The position numbers and the translations under genes are program-made. DNA of 20,095 nt from a virus: positions 1 through 20,095 of the IMG/VR virus record IMGVR_UViG_3300020176_000129; one strand, given 5' to 3'. Shown here piece by piece: positions 1 through 6,809 of this stretch. The stretch's first letter is position 1, and every line of letters begins with the position of its first letter. A model generated the notes under the pieces. It was not told the origin of the DNA and did no database searches. It saw only the letters and a program-made list of their open reading frames with translations.

Positions 1-1
1 T

Positions 2-55
2 CCCTTAGTTAAAAATGAATTGTACTACATATATCGAAACAATAGCAAAGGTTAA
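2..55 (+). CDS. Possible C-terminal end of an upstream gene (partial)
   Basis: Reading from base 2, one frame is open from the left edge to a TAA at 53-55 and would encode about 17 residues ending NELYYIYRNNSKG. It stops four bases before the next start codon, as expected in this compact gene order. In phages of this layout the large terminase often lies just before the portal region, but so short a tail cannot identify a family. The stretch is AT-rich and may instead be an intergenic leader carrying the AAAGG ribosome-binding site (47-51) of the next gene. Confidence 0.3.
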   Translation, partial: PLVKNELYYIYRNNSKG

Positions 56-58
56 ATA

Positions 59-352
59 ATGGCACCCCGAGCCCCAAAAGACCCGCGCCTAGCCAAAGCA
101 GGCGTCTCCGGTTACAATCAACCGAGGCGCACCCCCTCGCACCCGACCAAGTCGCACGTCGTTGTGGCGAAGTCTGGCGATCAGATTAAGACGATCCGCT
201 TCGGTCAGCAGGGCGTGAGTGGCTCGCCAAGTCGAAAAGGTGAAAGCTCATCCGACGCGGCGCGACGCAAGAGCTTCAAGGCGCGTCACGCGCAGAACAT
301 AGCCAAGGGCAAGATGTCTGCGGCGTATTGGGCTAACAAGGAGAAGTGGTAG
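59..352 (+). CDS. Small basic conserved phage protein, 97 aa
   Basis: This protein is rich in Lys, Arg, Ser and Gly and has no membrane segment or known catalytic motif. Its most distinctive part is the C-terminus, with the order FKARH, NIAKGK, SAAYWANKEKW; the middle holds SHVVVAKSGD and KTIRFGQQGVSG. I recall this pattern in small proteins of marine phages and some other viruses (possibly the family called DUF6321; from memory, unverified). Function is unknown; the positive charge and aromatic C-terminus would fit nucleic-acid or virion binding, which is inference. An AAAGG site sits about 7 bases before the ATG. Its TAG stop shares a base with the GTG start of the next gene (TAGTG), suggesting coupled translation. 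Confidence 0.8.
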   Translation: MAPRAPKDPRLAKAGVSGYNQPRRTPSHPTKSHVVVAKSGDQIKTIRFGQQGVSGSPSRKGESSSDAARRKSFKARHAQNIAKGKMSAAYWANKEKW

Positions 353-507
353 TGTCGCTCTACCAGAATATCGCAAACAAGCGCGCCAGAATTAAGGCTG
401 GGTCAGGCGAGAAAATGCGCAAACCCGGCGCTAAAGGCGCACCAACTGCGGCAGCGTTCAAGGCCGCCGCCAAAACCGCAAAGAAAAAGAAAGTGTCAAA
501 AGCATGA
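352..507 (+). CDS. Very small, highly basic protein, 51 aa, GTG start
   Basis: I translated this by hand. A GTG at 352-354 overlaps the stop of the previous gene (TAGTG), and the frame runs 51 codons to TGA at 505-507, which overlaps the next ATG (ATGA). The product begins MSLYQNIANKRARIKAGSGE and contains KMRKPGAKGAPTAAAFK, then an AKKKK run. It has 12 Lys and 3 Arg against a single acidic residue. I recall very similar small proteins, with the KRARIKAGSGEKMRKPG core, in marine phages, which supports a real gene despite the GTG start and short length. Function is unknown; charge suggests nucleic-acid contact. Without this gene there would be an unexplained 151-base gap inside an otherwise gapless set. 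Confidence 0.75.
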   Translation: MSLYQNIANKRARIKAGSGEKMRKPGAKGAPTAAAFKAAAKTAKKKKVSKA

Positions 508-704
508 AAGTATGTCCAGACTGCCCATATCGCGGGCGTTGCGCAGACAAGCAGCGCTGTATTCAGGGTAAAAATCCCTTGCCGCTACCAGAGCCCGTGC
601 CTGACTTCCCCCAAAATGTTTTGACAAGCTCGGGCGACAAGCCGACCAAGCGCGTCGAAGCTCCGTCAATTTTCAAAAAGAAAGTTAAAAAAGATGATCA
701 ATAA
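504..704 (+). CDS. Small protein with N-terminal cysteine cluster, 66 aa
   Basis: The N-terminus reads MKVCPDCPYRGRCADKQRC, placing cysteines at residues 4, 7, 13 and 19. This CxxC-x5-C-x5-C spacing could bind one zinc ion or an iron-sulphur cluster. The middle is a Pro-rich linker (residues about 25-38) and the C-terminus is Lys-rich (FKKKVKKDDQ). It overlaps the previous gene by ATGA and the next by 11 bases, so it sits inside a translationally coupled run. I do not recognise a named family. A structural zinc knuckle on a small nucleic-acid-binding protein is the simplest reading, but there is no direct evidence of function. Confidence 0.7.
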   Translation: MKVCPDCPYRGRCADKQRCIQGKNPLPLPEPVPDFPQNVLTSSGDKPTKRVEAPSIFKKKVKKDDQ

Positions 705-864
705 AAAATACGGAACCGCCGACCCGAAGCACGCGATGAATACTGAGCTGACAGGCCCGTCAACAATGAAGCTGACGCCGCCAACTACGCTGCCAAAGCG
801 TTCACCAGTTCGGGCGCAAAAGATGGTCAACCAAATCCTTGGCAAATATTCAGAAGCCAAGTAA
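694..864 (+). CDS. Very small hypothetical protein, 56 aa
   Basis: I translated this by hand from the ATG at 694-696, which lies inside the end of the previous gene, to TAA at 862-864. The product begins MINKKYGTADPKHAMNTELT and ends VNQILGKYSEAK. It is basic and probably has a short C-terminal helix (about residues 40-54). The stop overlaps the next ATG as TAATG. Family and function are unknown. Support for a real gene is positional: it fills the interval exactly and overlaps both neighbours the way the other genes here do. A minus-strand ORF over the same bases is a poorer candidate because every other gene is on the plus strand. Confidence 0.6.
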   Translation: MINKKYGTADPKHAMNTELTGPSTMKLTPPTTLPKRSPVRAQKMVNQILGKYSEAK

Positions 865-1040
865 TGCGGTTGAATTTTATGCGTGCACAGCGCCGCCGCA
901 CCTTGACTTCTGAGGTTCCGGTGGTGTCTGGCACGGATTTATGCGATAATGAGCCTCAGTCGACGTTGACGGACAAGCCAAAACGTGCGCCAAAGAAACG
1001 CGCAAGGGGTGTAAAAACCAATGCCAAAAAAAATGGATGA
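864..1040 (+). CDS. Very small hypothetical protein with basic C-terminus, 58 aa
   Basis: I translated this by hand from an ATG overlapping the previous stop (TAATG, 862-866) to TGA at 1038-1040, 20 bases inside the portal gene. The product begins MRLNFMRAQRRRTLTSEVPV and ends in a dense Lys/Arg tail (KPKRAPKKRARGVKTNAKK). The middle is acidic and polar. Family is unknown. The overlap with the portal start is larger than elsewhere in this run, so the gene is less certain than its neighbours. If it is not translated, this interval is simply the leader of the portal gene, containing the AAGGGG ribosome-binding site at 1004-1009. Confidence 0.5.
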   Translation: MRLNFMRAQRRRTLTSEVPVVSGTDLCDNEPQSTLTDKPKRAPKKRARGVKTNAKKNG

Positions 1041-3105
1041 CATTGAACTCAGCTCGGCGTTGTCGAGCGAGATCAGCGATGCCCTTAATTATTTCGACAG
1101 CGAGTACAGCCAAGACCGCTTGCGCGCTATGGATTTCTATATGGGCGAGCCATTTGGCAACGAGGTCGACGGCCGCTCTCAGGTTGTTGCTACCGAGATG
1201 GCCGACACCATTGAGGCCGCTATGCCCAACATTATGCGGGTGTTCTTTTCGTCTGACGAATATGTCAGGTTTAGCCCGCGCACTGCCGAAGACGTTGAGC
1301 CGGCACAGCAGGCTACGGATTACGTCAATTATGTAATCCAGTCGCAAAATGACGGGTATAAATTATTTCACACTTGGTTCAAAGATGCGTTCATGTTCCG
1401 GCTGGGCGTCATCAAGTATTTTTGGGAAACCGAAAAAGAGGTTGAGGAGGAAAGCTACAGCGGGCTGAATGAGGCTGAACTGGCTTTGCTGCTTGAAGAC
1501 CCAGACGTTGAGATCGTTGAGCAGACCGAGACTGTGGTTAACAGCTACACCGACGAGGAAAGCGGCGAGCTGGTCGAGCTGGAAAGCGAATACGACCTGA
1601 CTGTGCGCGTGACCCGCGAGAGTGGCCGCATCAAGGTTATCAACATCCCCTCAGAGGAGTTCTTGGTATCGCGCCGCGCCGTGTCGCTTGAGGACGCCAA
1701 CTTTATGGCTCACCGCACCACCCTGACTATTTCTGACTTGGTGTCTATGGGTTACGACTACGATGAGGTTGAGGAGTTTGCCGGATCAGGCGACTTGGAC
1801 ATTGACCGCGAGAAGTCAACGCGCTTCCAAGATTTAGAGAGTGCCGCACGCACAGAGCCAGCAGACCCATCACTGCGCGAAGTGCCTTACTACGAGTGCA
1901 TCGTCAAGATGGACGTTGACGGCGACGGCATTGCCGAGCGCCGCCGCATTTGTGCGATTGGCCCTGAAGGGCAGCACATCCTGCACAACGAGCCGTTCGA
2001 TCATGTGCCGTTTGCGTGCGTCACGCCTATTTTGATGCCGCACCGCCTAATCGGCCGCAGCATTTACGACATGACTGAGGATTTGCAGGTCATCAAGTCT
2101 ACCTTGATGCGCCAGTACCTCGACAGTGTCTACTCGTCGACCTTGCCGCGTATGGTTGCGGTTGAGGGTCAGGTTAATATGGATGACTTGCTGTCTGGCT
2201 CCGCTGGCTCAGTAATCCGTGCACGCCAGCCTGGTATGTTGCAGCCGATTACCGGCGCATCAGTCGGCGGGGAAATCCGGCCTCTTATGGATTACCTAGA
2301 CACCGTAAAAGAGACCCGCACAGGCCTCTCTAGGGCGTCTCAAGGCCTCGACGCTAACAGTCTACAGTCAAGCACCGCAAGCGCCGTCAGCGCGACTGTA
2401 CGCGGCGCGCAGGTTAAGTTGGAGAGCTACTGTCGCACATTTGCCGAGACAGGCGTTAAAGATTTGTTCCGTGGTATTTTGCATCTAGTAACCAAGCACG
2501 ACAACAAAGAGAAAATCATCCGCCTTCGCAACAAGTTTGTTCCGCTGAACCCTGCCGAGTGGAAGTCTCAGTTTGACACGATTGTGCAGGTTGGGTTGGG
2601 CACGACTGACGATGAAACCAAGATTGCGTTTTTGACGCAGATTGCAGCCAAGCAAGAGCAAATCCTGATGCAGCTAGGGCCTGATAACCCAGCCGTGTCT
2701 ATGGATCAATATATTTCGACCTTGCGCTCTATTGCTGAGATTGGTGGCTTCAAGGATGCCGACTTGTATTTCAGCTCGCCTGAAGTGATCAAGCAGAAGA
2801 TGGCTGAGGCGCAGGCCAAGGCAAGCCAAGAGCAGCAGCAGCCGTCGCCTGAGCAGCAAATGCTTCAGATGCAGATGCAGCTTGAGCAGCAAAAGGCGCA
2901 GGCACAGATTGAGCTTGAGCGTGAAAAGGCTATGGCCAAGCTGGAGCTGGAGCGCGAGAAGTTCCAAGCAGAAATGCAGATGGAGCGCGAGAAGATGGTC
3001 GTGGAGACCGAGCTGCGCCAGCAAGAGCTTCAGGCCGAGGCTGAGTTGCGCGTCGCCAAGGCTGTGACTGATGCACAGATTTCAACTAACCTGCCGAGGG
3101 TATAG
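1021..3105 (+). CDS. Portal protein (P22-like), 694 aa
   Basis: The portal is the dodecameric ring at one head vertex through which DNA is packaged and ejected and to which the tail attaches. The pattern is that of the P22-like portal family: a helical N-terminus (residues 5-40), a conserved block with EMADTIEAAMPNIMRVFFSS and TDYVNYVI (about 58-106), WFKDAFMFRLGVIKYFWE (about 118-136), and a region near residues 425-470 with GLSRASQGLDANSLQ. Residues about 600-690 form a long Gln/Glu/Arg helix expected to be the C-terminal barrel. At 694 aa it is close to the 725 aa of P22 gp1. AAGGGG at 1004-1009 supports the ATG at 1021; the ATG at 1033 is an alternative. The scaffold and capsid genes follow, as expected for a head operon. 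Confidence 0.93.
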   Translation: MPKKMDDIELSSALSSEISDALNYFDSEYSQDRLRAMDFYMGEPFGNEVDGRSQVVATEMADTIEAAMPNIMRVFFSSDEYVRFSPRTAEDVEPAQQATDYVNYVIQSQNDGYKLFHTWFKDAFMFRLGVIKYFWETEKEVEEESYSGLNEAELALLLEDPDVEIVEQTETVVNSYTDEESGELVELESEYDLTVRVTRESGRIKVINIPSEEFLVSRRAVSLEDANFMAHRTTLTISDLVSMGYDYDEVEEFAGSGDLDIDREKSTRFQDLESAARTEPADPSLREVPYYECIVKMDVDGDGIAERRRICAIGPEGQHILHNEPFDHVPFACVTPILMPHRLIGRSIYDMTEDLQVIKSTLMRQYLDSVYSSTLPRMVAVEGQVNMDDLLSGSAGSVIRARQPGMLQPITGASVGGEIRPLMDYLDTVKETRTGLSRASQGLDANSLQSSTASAVSATVRGAQVKLESYCRTFAETGVKDLFRGILHLVTKHDNKEKIIRLRNKFVPLNPAEWKSQFDTIVQVGLGTTDDETKIAFLTQIAAKQEQILMQLGPDNPAVSMDQYISTLRSIAEIGGFKDADLYFSSPEVIKQKMAEAQAKASQEQQQPSPEQQMLQMQMQLEQQKAQAQIELEREKAMAKLELEREKFQAEMQMEREKMVVETELRQQELQAEAELRVAKAVTDAQISTNLPRV
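2881..3078 (+). repeat. Six 11-residue (hendecad) repeats in the portal C-terminus
   Basis: Portal residues 621-686 divide into six consecutive 11-residue units without gaps: LEQQKAQAQIE, LEREKAMAKLE, LEREKFQAEMQ, MEREKMVVETE, LRQQELQAEAE, LRVAKAVTDAQ. The register also shows in DNA: the 14-mer TGGAGCGCGAGAAG occurs at 2948-2961 and 2981-2994, exactly 33 bases apart. An 11-residue period favours straight or slightly right-handed helical bundles over classic heptad coils, which fits a parallel helical barrel along the portal axis. Confidence 0.85.
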
Positions 3106-3107
3106 AT

Positions 3108-4139
3108 ATGGCTAAAGTTAACAAGATGATGCCGCCACGCAACACGACCATTCGCGGTCAGGATCACCTGCTGGCCTATATTACGCCAGAAGAAGCGCAG
3201 CTTTTGATGGACAATGGCGGTGCCGGCAAACCAGGGCCGATGGGTATTCCTGCGTTTTACAGCGACGAAGACGACGCTTTCGCTGGCGAGGCTATGAGTT
3301 CTTACGAAAGCGACTATGGTGGCAATGATAGCTACAACGACGACAGCGCTGGCTATGATTACTCTGACTTTTACCAAGAAACTCCAAGTCAATATGGCGG
3401 CGCAAGCGACTATAGTTTGATGGGTGAGGCTCCTGCCGTAAATCAATACGACACTACGGTTGAGCAACTAATGCAGCTCAACAAAGATTTGCAGAACCTG
3501 TCCAGACGCGAAAAGATAGCTGTAGACAGAATGAACTCGCCAATGTCTCTGTTGCCGCTTGTGGGGTTGGGTAACTATCTTGGCCTGCAAAATGTTAGAA
3601 ATCTTGCAGGCGCTATGGGCGGCAACCCCCCGGGATTTTTCTCTAGCCTTGGATTTGGTGACAGAAACGCAAATAAGTTTGGTGGGCTAGACCCATCTGC
3701 GTTGGCCGCATTGCAAAGTAATGTGATAAGAGACAAGTCTGGTAACCCTGTTGCGTTTACAGATGAATACGGAAACGTGAAATATGGCACAGACCCTAAT
3801 GCTGATTACGGCGGCCGCGACGGATACGAAGAAGTCAAGCCAGTAGACCCAGAGACCGGCCAGTGTGAAGATGGCTATATATTTGATGAGGACTTGCAGG
3901 CTTGCCGGCTTGATACCGGCACAGCCGCTGGCACAGGCGGCGGCACCGTTGCAACCCCGACAACCGGCGGTTACGCACAGATGGGATTGCTTGATATGGC
4001 GCCAACAGGCTTGCCGCAATTCCAACAGCAGTACGGCGCAGGCTTTGGAACGCCGTCACAATTTGCGGCGGCAAACACGGACTTCCGCAGACGCGGGGCA
4101 GTAATGCCAGCATACCCTGGTTACACATTGTTAAGTTAG
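3108..4139 (+). CDS. Unknown structural-block protein, 343 aa
   Basis: This gene starts two bases after the portal stop. The N-terminus (residues 9-50) holds the motif PPRNTTIRGQDHLLAYITPEEA followed shortly by GPMGIPAFY, split here by a Gly-rich turn; I recall this in unnamed proteins of uncultured marine phages. Residues 50-110 are rich in Asp, Ser, Tyr and Gly and probably disordered. Residues 125-145 look helical (QLNKDLQNLSRREKIA). Residues 150-200 are Gly- and hydrophobic-rich. A cysteine pair at 253 and 266 flanks EDGYIFDEDLQA, a small loop resembling secreted cysteine-stapled motifs. The C-terminus ends PAYPGYTLLS. Function is unknown; lying between portal and scaffold suggests a minor head or ejected protein. 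It is a real gene by position and codon texture. Confidence 0.8.
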   Translation: MAKVNKMMPPRNTTIRGQDHLLAYITPEEAQLLMDNGGAGKPGPMGIPAFYSDEDDAFAGEAMSSYESDYGGNDSYNDDSAGYDYSDFYQETPSQYGGASDYSLMGEAPAVNQYDTTVEQLMQLNKDLQNLSRREKIAVDRMNSPMSLLPLVGLGNYLGLQNVRNLAGAMGGNPPGFFSSLGFGDRNANKFGGLDPSALAALQSNVIRDKSGNPVAFTDEYGNVKYGTDPNADYGGRDGYEEVKPVDPETGQCEDGYIFDEDLQACRLDTGTAAGTGGGTVATPTTGGYAQMGLLDMAPTGLPQFQQQYGAGFGTPSQFAAANTDFRRRGAVMPAYPGYTLLS

Positions 4140-4146
4140 GACACTT

Positions 4147-4431
4147 ATGGACGAAGGCAAGGCGAGGGAAAAGCAGGTAAGAGCAGAAAAGGCTGAGGCC
4201 ATACTGCGAAATGACCTGTTTAACGAGGCGTTTGCATATCTCGACGCGCAGTTTTTGGATGCGTGGCGGCAGAGTGACGTCGCCGACGTCGAGAACCGCG
4301 AGAGGATTTACCAATTAACCCAAAGTCTTGCGACTTTAAAGGGGTATTTCCAAAGTGTGGTCGAGGATGGTAAGTTAGCGCAAGTGCAGCTTGATGATTT
4401 CAAGCGGCGAGTGTCAATTAACAAAAGGTGA
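4147..4431 (+). CDS. Small helical head-block protein, 94 aa
   Basis: This protein is almost entirely predicted helix, with AEAILRNDLFNEAFAYLDAQFLDAW (residues about 17-41; cited as a region) and a second helix pair ending FKRRVSINKR. I recall short proteins of this type, with a LF.EAF..LEA...AWR..P signature and a VE.G.LA motif, next to portal and scaffold genes in many podovirus and siphovirus genomes, annotated only as hypothetical. A packaging or head-assembly helper is plausible by position but unproven. AGGA at 4138-4141 lies 5 bases before the ATG. Its end carries the AAGGTGA ribosome-binding site of the scaffold gene, so the two are probably co-translated. Confidence 0.8.
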   Translation: MDEGKAREKQVRAEKAEAILRNDLFNEAFAYLDAQFLDAWRQSDVADVENRERIYQLTQSLATLKGYFQSVVEDGKLAQVQLDDFKRRVSINKR

Positions 4432-4437
4432 CTTTAA

Positions 4438-5460
4438 ATGTCCGATACCTCTAATGAGACCGGCCCGATTTCAATGAATGATGCAATTAGCCTTCTGAGC
4501 AATCCCTCCGAGGATACTGCGACAGATGAGCGAGCCGAGGTTCAAGCAGAACCTCAACAGCCCGAAGCCGAGGCGCCAGAACCGTTGATGGATAACGTCG
4601 AAGACGACGCCCCAGAAGACGACTATGACGATGAGGCTGATGACGGCGAAGACGTCGACTACGACGATGACGACAGCGAGGATGAACAAGCCCCCGAAGA
4701 AAACGTCTACACCGTAAAGGTGGATGGCGAGGAAATCGAGGTCAGCTTGGATGAGGCGCTAAAGGGTTATCAGCGGCAGAAGGCGTTTACTAAGCGATCA
4801 ATGGAGTTAGCCGAGCAACGCAAAGCCTTTGAGGCCGAGGCGGCTCAGACTAAACAACTGCGGGATGCTTACGCACAGCAACTTGAAGTGTTGCGAGATC
4901 AGATTAGTTCGGCAATCCCTGAGCAGGAACCTGACTGGTCAGCCCTAAAAGATGAGGGCTATTCTACTGACGATATATTTTTCGCCAAGACTGAGTGGGA
5001 CAAATCCCAAAGGCAGCTTGCGGCGGCAAATGCAGAGCGTGAGAGAATTGCCCAAGAACAAGCCTATGAGTATCAAGAGCAGATGAAACGCAGGTTAGCG
5101 GATCAGCGCGTCGAGATGCTCAACCGGATACCTGAGTGGCAAAATGACGACGTCCGTGAAAAAGAGCGGAACGAAGTTATCAAGTATGCCCAGCGCCGGA
5201 TTGGCTTTAGCGAGGAGGAAATTCAATCAGCGTCCGACAGTCGGGCGATTGAATTACTCTACAAAGCGTGGAAGTACGACACACTAATGGAAAAAAAGCC
5301 AAGTGCAAAACAGCGTACACGCAAATCGCCAAAAATGGCTAGGGCAGGTCAACCAACCACCAAGCGAGATGTTGCTAATCGTTCACGGCGTGAGGCAAAA
5401 AAACGGTTTGAGGCCGAAGGAACTGTCGACGCCGCTGTCAATTACCTAATGGGGCGATAG
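4438..5460 (+). CDS. Capsid scaffolding protein candidate, 340 aa
   Basis: Scaffold proteins direct capsid assembly inside the procapsid and leave before or during packaging. The architecture fits: a disordered, strongly acidic N-terminus (residues 30-90, mostly Asp and Glu), a short conserved segment YTVKVDGEEIEVSLDEALKG (91-110), a long charged helix region (111-160 and 185-255) and a very basic C-terminus (285-325, many Lys and Arg) ending in a helix, AAVNYLMGR. In P22 the basic C-terminal helix-turn-helix of the scaffold binds coat protein. The VDGEEIEVSLDEALKGYQRQ motif recurs in proteins annotated as scaffolds in phages with this gene order. The capsid gene follows 17 bases later. No protease signature is visible, so self-cleavage is not indicated. 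Confidence 0.82.
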   Translation: MSDTSNETGPISMNDAISLLSNPSEDTATDERAEVQAEPQQPEAEAPEPLMDNVEDDAPEDDYDDEADDGEDVDYDDDDSEDEQAPEENVYTVKVDGEEIEVSLDEALKGYQRQKAFTKRSMELAEQRKAFEAEAAQTKQLRDAYAQQLEVLRDQISSAIPEQEPDWSALKDEGYSTDDIFFAKTEWDKSQRQLAAANAERERIAQEQAYEYQEQMKRRLADQRVEMLNRIPEWQNDDVREKERNEVIKYAQRRIGFSEEEIQSASDSRAIELLYKAWKYDTLMEKKPSAKQRTRKSPKMARAGQPTTKRDVANRSRREAKKRFEAEGTVDAAVNYLMGR

Positions 5461-5477
5461 CCCAGAAAGACTAACAA

Positions 5478-6431
5478 ATGGCGACCTATACTACCCAAGC
5501 AGCCATTGGTGAGCGCGAAGACCTTGCCAATGTAATTTATCGGATTGATCCAAGTGAGTGCCCCGCATTTTCTGCGATCAAGAAGACAACAGCCTCATCA
5601 ATTTTTACAGAATGGCAAGTTCAAAATTTGGACACGGCATCTGCTGTTAACTATCACGATGAGGGTGCGACAACTGCAACTGGCACAGCCGTACCTACCG
5701 TAAGGGTCGGAAATTATTGCCAAATTTCCAAAAAGGTATTTGCTACATCCGGTACCCTGGATGCAGTAGATTTGGCGGGCCGCGAGCGTGAACACAATTA
5801 TCAAAAGATTTTAAAATCTTTAGAATTGCGTCGCGATATAGAGAAGTCGATCACCGACACAAACCAAGCTCGCGACGGTTCAGACCCTCGCAAATCAGCC
5901 TCGCTGATGACTTGGATTTCAAACGGCTCAGTCGGTGCGACTGGTGCGTTTGCTGTCGGTGCCAACGGTACTGCAACAGTCACCGCAGGTACTGCACGCG
6001 CCTTGACCCTCGATATGGTTCAGGACGCGATGCAGGCAGCGTGGGAAGACGGCGGCAACCCTAAGATGCTTCTGGCATCTGCCACCAACCGCGCCAACCT
6101 GTCTGACCTGTCAGCCACTGGCAACCTTGTGTCAAACGACGTGAACATGACAGCAGCTAAGGCACCAACATATGTGTCTTCAGTTTCAGTCATGCTGACT
6201 GACTTCGGCACAATTGACATTGTCCCATCACGGTATATGTCAAACGACAAAATCTTCCTGATCGACCCAGACTTTGTTGAGCTGGCTACACTCAACGGTC
6301 GTAACTTCAAGGAAGAAGCACTTGCCAAAAATGGCGATGCCGAGACTAGCCACATCCTCGTGGAGTGGGCACTCAAGCCTACAGCTCCGGCTGCACACGC
6401 TGGCATCTTCGACCTAGATGGCACCATCTAA
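5478..6431 (+). CDS. Major capsid protein, SU10-like (DUF5309), 317 aa
   Basis: This is the shell protein, expected to have the HK97 fold. The sequence has features I associate with the SU10-like/DUF5309 capsid family: an N-terminal arm with ANVIYRIDPSECPAFSAIKK (residues about 18-37), then a G-T-rich loop (HDEGATTATGTAVPT), RVGNYCQISKKVFATSGTLD, a helix KSLELRRDIEKSI, and a C-terminal domain with IVPSRYMSNDKIFLIDPDFV and LVEWALKPTAPAAHAGIF. The length is normal for that family. Position after the scaffold and directly before a strong terminator also fits the most abundantly made virion protein. No decoration protein gene is next to it. Confidence 0.93.
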   Translation: MATYTTQAAIGEREDLANVIYRIDPSECPAFSAIKKTTASSIFTEWQVQNLDTASAVNYHDEGATTATGTAVPTVRVGNYCQISKKVFATSGTLDAVDLAGREREHNYQKILKSLELRRDIEKSITDTNQARDGSDPRKSASLMTWISNGSVGATGAFAVGANGTATVTAGTARALTLDMVQDAMQAAWEDGGNPKMLLASATNRANLSDLSATGNLVSNDVNMTAAKAPTYVSSVSVMLTDFGTIDIVPSRYMSNDKIFLIDPDFVELATLNGRNFKEEALAKNGDAETSHILVEWALKPTAPAAHAGIFDLDGTI

Positions 6432-6438
6432 CTAAAAC

Positions 6439-6474
6439 TGAGGGGGCGGGCAACTGCCCCCTCATCCTTTTATT
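6439..6474 (+). terminator. Rho-independent terminator after the capsid gene
   Basis: A perfect 9-bp stem, TGAGGGGGC (6439-6447) paired with GCCCCCTCA (6456-6464), encloses an 8-base loop and is followed by TCCTTTTATT. It begins 7 bases after the capsid stop codon. The T-run is short and interrupted, so termination may be partial, allowing lower read-through into the connector and tail genes. T7 likewise has its late terminator just downstream of its capsid gene. Confidence 0.88.
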
Positions 6475-6485
6475 AAGGGTGTAAA

Positions 6486-6809
6486 ATGAAGCGAATTATC
6501 AGAGACGACGCGGTAACTAAGACCAAGACAACCATCCAGCAAGAGGCTGATGGCACCAGCGTTTTTGAGACCACACAAAATTTTGACACGCTAATTAAGC
6601 TGAACAGGCATATGGCTGGGGAGTACCGCGCAGGCCAAATGATTGGCGACACGCAGCGCCACATGCAGCATGTAGCGGAAATACCATTGGTCGTGTATAA
6701 TCACCTGATGGAAAAGCTAGGCAACCCGCGCGAAAATGCACAGGCGTGGAAGGCTTGGCTGAACGATCCCGAAAATCGGGACTTTAGGACTGGTGGCGGG
6801 CGAATTTAA
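6486..6809 (+). CDS. Conserved small protein before the adaptor gene, 107 aa
   Basis: The protein is soluble and mostly helical, with an N-terminal beta-like segment (KTKTTIQQEADGTSVFETTQ) and a C-terminal block YNHLMEKLGNPRENAQAWKAWLNDPENRDFRTGGGRI in which LGNPRENAQAWKAWLNDPEN (residues about 78-97) is the most recognisable part. I recall this ending in short proteins placed between capsid and adaptor genes of marine podoviruses and pelagiphages; none has a function I can name. A head-completion or tail-attachment role is inferred from position only. It is the first gene after the terminator. The stop overlaps the next start as TAATG. Confidence 0.8.
   Translation: MKRIIRDDAVTKTKTTIQQEADGTSVFETTQNFDTLIKLNRHMAGEYRAGQMIGDTQRHMQHVAEIPLVVYNHLMEKLGNPRENAQAWKAWLNDPENRDFRTGGGRI

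Noticed and set aside
1-55. End of a large terminase subunit gene
   Set aside because: Only 17 residues are visible; position fits but no terminase motif can be seen, so it is listed only as a possible partial gene.
877-1347. Minus-strand ORF of 156 aa over the portal start
   Set aside because: Antisense shadow: the plus strand here encodes a 58-aa ORF and a portal with clear family motifs, and the minus product shows no domain.
2674-3024. Minus-strand Leu/His-rich ORF resembling a membrane protein
   Set aside because: The Leu richness is simply the reverse complement of the Gln/Glu/Lys codons of the portal coiled coil.
3835-4314. Minus-strand ORF of 159 aa
   Set aside because: It spans two plus-strand genes and their junction. 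The Cys- and Leu-rich product matches no pattern I know, and every supported gene is on the plus strand.
4471-4689. Minus-strand ORF that looks like a hydrophobic transmembrane peptide (VIVVVDVFAVISLIVIVV)
   Set aside because: It is the reverse complement of the Asp-rich N-terminus of the scaffold gene; GAC/GAT codons read backwards give Val/Ile.
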